Origin: Thiohalocapsa sp.
GTDB taxonomy: Bacteria > Pseudomonadota > Gammaproteobacteria > Chromatiales > Chromatiaceae
DNA length: 12,040 nucleotides
Assembly: GCF_019695415.1 (NCBI RefSeq)
Contig: NZ_JAIFKJ010000407.1
Location: forward strand, 1 to 12,040
Direction of reading: 5' to 3'
The number at the start of each line of letters is the position of its first letter. The first letter of the stretch is position 1. The position numbers and the translations under genes were made by a program. Of this stretch, positions 8,543-12,040 are shown one piece after another. The notes under the pieces are model-generated. The model made no database searches. It was not told the DNA's origin and saw nothing but the letters and a program-made list of their open reading frames with translations.

Positions 8543-9049
8543 ATGTTTGCGCCTAACCTCACCACGATGCCCGTGCGGGCCGCGCTCGTCCTGACGCTGC
8601 TGGGCGTGTTGGTTGGCTGCGGTGGCACACCATCGCGAACGGCGAGCGCCGAGGGGGAGCTGTTCGATCTCGCCGGCCTCGATGAGCAGCGGGCGAGTGT
8701 TGTCATGGCCGCGCTGTCGCAAGTGGGCACGCCCTATGTCTATGGGGGCTCGGACCCGGGCGAGGGCCTGGACTGCAGCGGTCTAACCCAGTTCGCGCAT
8801 GCGGCAGCGGGGGTGAGCATTCCGCGGGTATCCACGGCGCAGAAGGCGGCGGCACGGCCGGTACAGCGCCGGCCGGCCCCAGGGGATCTGGTGTTCTTCA
8901 AGACGGGGCCATCCCAATACCATGTCGGGGTCATGGTAGACGGTGAGCGCTTCGTGCACGCATCGACGTCCAAGCGACGCGTGCGCCTCTCGAGTCTGTC
9001 CAAGGATTATTGGCGTGAGCGCTACCTGGGCGCGGGCACCTACCTCTAG
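8543..9049 (+). CDS. NlpC/P60 family lipoprotein, cell-wall endopeptidase
   Basis: A 168-residue secreted peptidase that should cut peptide stems of peptidoglycan in the periplasm. The N-terminus is a lipoprotein signal with a hydrophobic core ending in LVGC, so Cys26 should be lipidated after cleavage. The NlpC/P60 domain fills 48-168. The catalytic Cys78 is in GLDCSGL, His127 in QYHVGVMV, and the third polar residue is His139 in RFVHAST. PAPGDLVFF (111-119) is a family hallmark. Start ATG 8543 is chosen for GGGGAAG eight bases upstream; ATG 8567 lacks a ribosome site. The length matches small Spr/NlpC-type proteins with no extra binding domain. It has its own promoter and is probably transcribed alone. 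Confidence 0.93.
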   Translation: MFAPNLTTMPVRAALVLTLLGVLVGCGGTPSRTASAEGELFDLAGLDEQRASVVMAALSQVGTPYVYGGSDPGEGLDCSGLTQFAHAAAGVSIPRVSTAQKAAARPVQRRPAPGDLVFFKTGPSQYHVGVMVDGERFVHASTSKRRVRLSSLSKDYWRERYLGAGTYL

Positions 9050-9104
9050 GCTTTTCGATCCGTATGCTGCCCGCGTCCTGCGGGCGCAGGCGTTGCGTCT
9101 GTAT

Positions 9105-9126
9105 AGGGTTGCGCTCACGCAACCCT
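9105..9126 (+). terminator. Hairpin downstream of the NlpC/P60 gene
   Basis: AGGGTTGCG, loop CTCA, CGCAACCCT: a perfect 9-bp stem 55 bases after the stop codon. A smaller GC hairpin, GCCCGC/GCGGGC (9069-9085), precedes it. There is no run of T after either, so intrinsic termination is likely but not certain. The rest of the 299-base gap before the HiPIP gene holds nothing else I can name; no clear promoter was found. Confidence 0.45.
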
Positions 9127-9327
9127 GGGGGCTTTCGGTTGTCCGACAGAAGCGACACCGTCGAGCGTCCCGGCCAGGATTCGCGTTTTTCGGGCGCTTG
9201 TTGCACAATGCGCGGCGGTGCGGGGCGAGCCTAGGGCTCAACCCCTTGTTGGTCGTCCGGCGCGCGCCACGCCGGCTCCGGCTGGAGCTGTAGGCGGGCC
9301 GCCCGCAAGCTGACCGCTGTTTCATCC

Positions 9328-9344
9328 ACGTCAGAAGGAGACGT
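9328..9344 (+). promoter_or_regulatory. Hairpin presenting the HiPIP ribosome binding site
   Basis: ACGTC (9328-9332) pairs with GACGT (9340-9344), leaving AGAAGGA, most of the Shine-Dalgarno, as a 7-base loop. The same region is a 13-base-period direct repeat, ACGTCAGAA at 9328-9336 and 9341-9349, the second copy ending at the first base of the ATG. The AAGGAG itself is strong and eight bases from the ATG at 9349. The fold could tune translation; that is inferred. Confidence 0.4.
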
Positions 9345-9348
9345 CAGA

Positions 9349-9708
9349 ATGTCCGATAAGCCAATGAACAAGAGCCGTCGTGACGCTGTGAAAACCATGC
9401 TCGGCGGCCTGGCTGCCGTTCCGGTCATGAATTTGGTCGCCACCGCAGCGGCTTACGCGCAAGAGCTGCCGGCCGTCGATCCGGCCACGGACCCCACCGC
9501 GCAGGCGCTCAAGTACGTGGCCGACGCCACCACCGCCGACCGCGCAGCAGCCGCACGTCCGGGCCTGGCGCCGGGAGAGCAGGTCTGCAACAACTGCAAC
9601 TTCCACCAGCCGTTGGAGGAAGATGGCTGGGTTGCTTGCACGCTGTTCCCCGGCAAGAAGGTCGCAGCCGCGGGCTGGTGCACCTCTTGGACGCTGCAGG
9701 CTGGCTAG
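9349..9708 (+). CDS. High-potential iron-sulfur protein (HiPIP), Tat-exported
   Basis: A 119-residue precursor. The N-terminus has a twin-arginine signal KSRRDAVKTMLGG (8-20), a hydrophobic stretch and a cleavage site after AYA (37), leaving about 82 residues, the normal HiPIP size. Four cysteines, Cys80, Cys83, Cys97 and Cys111, in the pattern C-x2-C-x13-C-x13-C bind one 4Fe-4S cluster; GWCTSW at the end is typical. HiPIPs carry one electron in the periplasm, for example from cytochrome bc1 to a photosynthetic reaction centre or terminal oxidase. Export folded by Tat is expected because the cluster is put in beforehand. A strong AAGGAG supports the start. No partner electron-transfer gene is adjacent, so its acceptor is unknown. 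Confidence 0.95.
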   Translation: MSDKPMNKSRRDAVKTMLGGLAAVPVMNLVATAAAYAQELPAVDPATDPTAQALKYVADATTADRAAAARPGLAPGEQVCNNCNFHQPLEEDGWVACTLFPGKKVAAAGWCTSWTLQAG

Positions 9709-9723
9709 TGCCGTTACGCGGTT

Positions 9724-9777
9724 CCGGGTAACGCTCACCCGGTCCGCCTGACTGCGCCGGCCCGCCCGGGCCGGCGC
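9724..9777 (+). terminator. Two tandem GC hairpins after the HiPIP gene
   Basis: CCGGGT/ACCCGG (9724-9742, 7-base loop) is followed by an 11-bp stem GCGCCGGCCCG/CGGGCCGGCGC (9754-9777) whose two-base loop would open to four or more. They start 16 bases after the stop. The second is a very stable structure, but no T-run follows. Likely transcription end or 3' mRNA protection for the abundant HiPIP message. Confidence 0.5.
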
Positions 9778-10304
9778 GCAAGTCCCATCACGAATCCAAA
9801 CCCCGCCCCCGTTGCTCCCCAGCAGTCGATCCTGAGCAGATGCGTCGGACAAAGTCCCGGCGGGCGCTCTGAGCCTCCGAGACCGCGCTGATGTCCCGTC
9901 ATGGTGGCGTCGCCCAGCCGCCGCCGCTTAGCTCCCAGCACCATCAAGTGACGGCGCCACTCGCCTCGCCACACGAGCTTGGCGGCGTCGCAGCGAAAGG
10001 CTGCGTTGTCCCGTCGGATATTCTTGATGCAGCGCAGCATTCAGGCCCGGCAACGGTTCTTTACGGGCTTGCGTGGCCTTATTATCGAATACTGATCGAG
10101 CTGCCGGCGTCCGACTCCCGGTTCCTGCGAGCAAGTCGGCTGCTGAATCGGTCGCCGTCGGTGTCTCAGGAGACGCTGTCTGAACCGCATCCTGGTCAAC
10201 GATCGAACGGAACCGGGCCGTTTCAGGCATTGGGCCGTTTCCGGGCCCGCTCATTTTCAGCGACTTAACGACCGCTGCAAACAGCGGGGCATCCTGACAC
10301 CGCG
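9778..10304. other. Gene-free stretch without a recognisable product
   Basis: About 530 bases between the HiPIP terminator and the 14-bp palindrome. Both strands have open frames (plus 9891-10268; minus 9735-10040 and 9928-10254), but none has a ribosome site, a known motif or a convincing composition. The minus-strand frame near 10040-9890 is basic and Arg/Trp-rich, with an in-frame stop before it, and could be the worn remnant of a gene such as a transposase; I cannot support that further. A 6-bp hairpin CCGCTG-CAAA-CAGCGG lies at 10272-10287. Confidence 0.4.
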
Positions 10305-10334
10305 CGGCAAACGCCGATCAATCGGCGTTTGCCG
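10305..10334. repeat. 14-bp perfect inverted repeat upstream of the orphan membrane gene
   Basis: CGGCAAACGCCGAT (10305-10318), CA, then ATCGGCGTTTGCCG (10321-10334). It ends 45 bases before the chosen start at 10380. No T-run follows on either strand, so it is not a classical terminator. It could be an operator for a dimeric regulator, a leader hairpin or a transposon scar. Confidence 0.7.
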
Positions 10335-10379
10335 AAGCCCGACCCGCCGCCGCACCCGATGATTCGGAGCATTGCACCC

Positions 10380-11153
10380 ATGGGCCAAGCCGTACCACTT
10401 CACCTGTCCCCCGTGCTGATTCGGGCTGCCATCTGGAGTCTCATCGGCATGATTTACGCACCGCTGTACCTGGTGCTCGCTGAGCTGCTCGCACCCGCGC
10501 TTGGTGACTACGCGGGTGTGGCCGCGGCGGCCGCAGCGGGCGGAATCGGCGCCGCCTTTTACGGTGCGCGACAGTTGGCGCTCACGGCCAGTCTCATCGG
10601 CACCGGTTGCGGCATCGTCGCCATGGCGATGACAGGCCCGCATGTCGCGCCTTGGGCGCTGAGCTTGGCAGCCGCTGTGCTCAGCATTGCCGTGGGCTTC
10701 TTGGTGCGCTTCCCGCACCGCTGCACCGCCGACGTCGGCGTCAAGGTACTGGCGGGTCTCGGTACCGGTGCGGCGTCCGCCGCACTGCTCCTCGTTGCTG
10801 AGCAAGCCCTCGGCGTGCAACTGCCGGTGCCGGCGGTACTCGCCTTTCTGGTGTCCGTCACCGGCGTGCTCTACGTCAGTGTTCTGGTGGTCCGGCCGGT
10901 TCGGATGGGCGGCCGCGGGCGCTTTTGCGACCTCAGCGAGGGGTTGGTGATCGGAGTGATCGCCATCGTTGCGGCGAACGGTCTTGCGGCATTCGCGGGC
11001 ATCTTCGCCGTCGGCGACCCGGGCGCACTGACGAGCGTGCTGCTTCGGGTGACCGAGCAGTTGCCCGCAGCGCTGCTCGCGGCGATGTTCGCGGGTGCGG
11101 TGGCCGGGGGTCTGTTGGAGCTGTTCGAGTTCGACTGGGTGGACCGGGTCTAA
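10380..11153 (+). CDS. Uncharacterised polytopic membrane protein
   Basis: A 257-residue protein that I cannot assign to a family. It has about seven or eight hydrophobic segments (about 13-38, 44-61, 67-86, 91-109, 121-142, 150-172, 187-211, 228-247), Ala/Gly/Leu/Val-rich, ending in the acidic/aromatic tail LELFEFDWVDRV. Polar loops include RFPHRCTADVG (110-120) and VRPVRMGGRGRFCDLSEG (171-188), each with one Cys. ATG 10380 has GGAG ten bases upstream. ATG 10359 and a TTG at 10329 in the same frame lack a ribosome site, and the latter sits within the palindrome. The antisense frame is His/Arg/Gln-rich, as expected for the shadow of a membrane protein, which supports this strand. rlmE follows 94 bases later in the same direction. 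A transporter or integral regulator is possible. Confidence 0.75.
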   Translation: MGQAVPLHLSPVLIRAAIWSLIGMIYAPLYLVLAELLAPALGDYAGVAAAAAAGGIGAAFYGARQLALTASLIGTGCGIVAMAMTGPHVAPWALSLAAAVLSIAVGFLVRFPHRCTADVGVKVLAGLGTGAASAALLLVAEQALGVQLPVPAVLAFLVSVTGVLYVSVLVVRPVRMGGRGRFCDLSEGLVIGVIAIVAANGLAAFAGIFAVGDPGALTSVLLRVTEQLPAALLAAMFAGAVAGGLLELFEFDWVDRV

Positions 11154-11247
11154 GTGATCGGCGCGCCGCGACTTGCGCAGCTTGCCATGGATGCCCAAGC
11201 TCGGAGTTCATGTCCGTGCAGGAAGTCTCGTCGGTGACGTCCCCCAC

Positions 11248-11883
11248 ATGAAGCGCTCCAAGAGCAGCCAGCGCTGGTTGCAGCGCCAAGCCAGCGACCC
11301 ATACGTGCGCCGCTCCAAGGCAGAAGGTTTTCGCTCCCGTGCTGCCTACAAGCTGCTGGAGATTGATCAGAAGGACCGCTTGTTGCGACCGGGCCTGTGC
11401 GTGGTCGACCTCGGCGCCGCGCCCGGCGGCTGGGCGCAGGTGGCCGCACAGGCGGTCGGGCGTCGTGGCCGGGTGTTGGCGCTGGACCTGCTGGAGATGA
11501 CGCCCATCGAAGGGGTCGATATCATCACCGGCGACTTCAATGACGAGTCCGTTCTGGCCCGGGCGCTGGACTGGCTCGGCTCCGATGGGGCAGGGGGCGG
11601 GGCGGACCTTGTGCTTTCCGACATGGCCCCAAACGTGTCCGGCATGAAGGCGGTGGACCAACCGCGCTCGATGCTGCTGGTGGAGCTGGCGGTGGACTTT
11701 GCCGGTCGGGTGCTGAAACCTGGCGGCAACCTTGTCGTCAAAGCCTTCCAAGGTGCAGGCTTCGACGAGGCCCTGCGGGACCTCCGCGGGCGCTTCGACA
11801 AGGTCGTCTGCCGCAAGCCCGAAGCGTCCCGCAGCCAGAGTCGTGAAACCTATTTTGTGGCAAAAGGGTTTCGGGTCGGTTAG
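11248..11883 (+). CDS. rlmE: 23S rRNA (uridine-2552 2'-O) methyltransferase RlmE (FtsJ/RrmJ)
   Basis: A 211-residue protein, matching the 209 of E. coli. It methylates the 2'-O of U2552 in the A-loop of 23S rRNA, using S-adenosylmethionine, late in 50S assembly. The SAM-binding motif I VDLGAAPGGW is at 53-62 and SDMAPNVSG at 124-132. The K-D-K-E catalytic set is complete: Lys35, Asp125, Lys165 and Glu200. The frame is open for 25 more codons upstream, but ATG 11248 yields MKRSKSSQRWLQ, which aligns with the family start; no clear ribosome site precedes it. Its place just before ftsH is the E. coli arrangement. The yhbY gene that sits beside it in E. coli is not seen here. Confidence 0.96.
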   Translation: MKRSKSSQRWLQRQASDPYVRRSKAEGFRSRAAYKLLEIDQKDRLLRPGLCVVDLGAAPGGWAQVAAQAVGRRGRVLALDLLEMTPIEGVDIITGDFNDESVLARALDWLGSDGAGGGADLVLSDMAPNVSGMKAVDQPRSMLLVELAVDFAGRVLKPGGNLVVKAFQGAGFDEALRDLRGRFDKVVCRKPEASRSQSRETYFVAKGFRVG

Positions 11884-11970
11884 GGTTCACTGCCACAGCA
11901 ATCAGCCCCCAACAACCATGCCGACGCCGGTGAGCATCGCCAGGCGCCGGCGATCGATGAGGCACGCGCC

Positions 11971-12040
11971 GTGAGTGACATGGCAAAAAATCTGATTCTC
12001 TGGGTGGTCATCGCCATCGTGCTGATGTCCGTGTTCAACA
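11971..12040 (+). CDS. ftsH: ATP-dependent zinc metalloprotease FtsH, N-terminus (cut by window edge)
   Basis: Only the first 23 codons are present. They read VSDMAKNLILWVVIAIVLM and onward, the first transmembrane helix of FtsH, almost identical to the E. coli start. FtsH is a hexameric inner-membrane AAA+ protease that degrades LpxC, sigma32 and damaged membrane proteins. GTG 11971 is favoured because GAGG lies eight bases upstream (11959-11962); the ATG at 11980 would be too far from it. The gap to rlmE is 87 bases and holds a hairpin, ATCGCC/GGCGAT (11936-11954), just before the ribosome site, so the two genes are probably co-transcribed with some control at the junction. Confidence 0.93.
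   Translation, partial: MSDMAKNLILWVVIAIVLMSVFN

Noticed and set aside
9178..9230. Possible HiPIP promoter with CACAAT
   Set aside because: No acceptable -35 at 16-18 bases upstream, so not reported as a feature.
10257..11198. 313-codon minus-strand frame
   Set aside because: Longer than the plus-strand gene it overlaps, but very His/Arg/Gln-rich, the pattern expected opposite a membrane protein; no ribosome site or motif.

Overview
The window is GC-rich, almost fully coding bacterial chromosome. It is most likely from a gammaproteobacterium, and the mix of genes recalls Chromatiales/Ectothiorhodospiraceae-type organisms. The clues are an RlmE followed by an FtsH that begins VSDMAKNLILW (the E. 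coli-type N-terminus and order), a SrkA/YihE kinase, an NlpC-type lipoprotein, and a Tat-exported high-potential iron-sulfur protein (HiPIP), a carrier typical of purple sulfur bacteria and relatives. The lineage is an inference from gene content, not from a marker phylogeny.

Left part (1-2536, all genes on the minus strand): a defence/accessory segment. It holds the type I restriction-modification methyltransferase hsdM, then a vapB-vapC toxin-antitoxin pair in the place where hsdS or hsdR often follows. Three kinds of short repeat decorate it. A pair of inverted REP-like hairpins lies between hsdM and vapB. A 7-nt tandem repeat lies inside the hsdM reading frame. A second, different 7-nt tandem repeat fills the junction with the next gene upstream. 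No hsdS or hsdR is visible; they may lie beyond the left edge.

Middle (2537-7672, minus strand): four genes in one direction with short gaps. In transcription order they are a CPA1-type Na+/H+ antiporter, a membrane-anchored glycerophosphodiester phosphodiesterase (4-base stop/start overlap with the antiporter), the stress kinase SrkA, and a membrane-anchored alpha/beta hydrolase. They look like a housekeeping operon for ion homeostasis, lipid turnover and stress tolerance. A small uncharacterised gene (7902-8309) lies upstream on the same strand.

Right part (8469-12040, plus strand): an NlpC/P60 lipoprotein with a good sigma70-like promoter, divergent from the small gene. It is followed by the HiPIP gene, a roughly 670-nt gene-free stretch rich in hairpins, an unrecognised polytopic membrane protein, rlmE (23S rRNA 2'-O-methyltransferase) and the first codons of ftsH, which runs off the right edge.

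I see no RNA gene, CRISPR array or complete insertion sequence. I found no convincing new multi-gene system. The points most worth a second look are the repeat-bearing hsdM next to vapBC, the 14-bp palindrome in front of the orphan membrane protein, the hairpin that presents the HiPIP ribosome binding site, and two orphan proteins.
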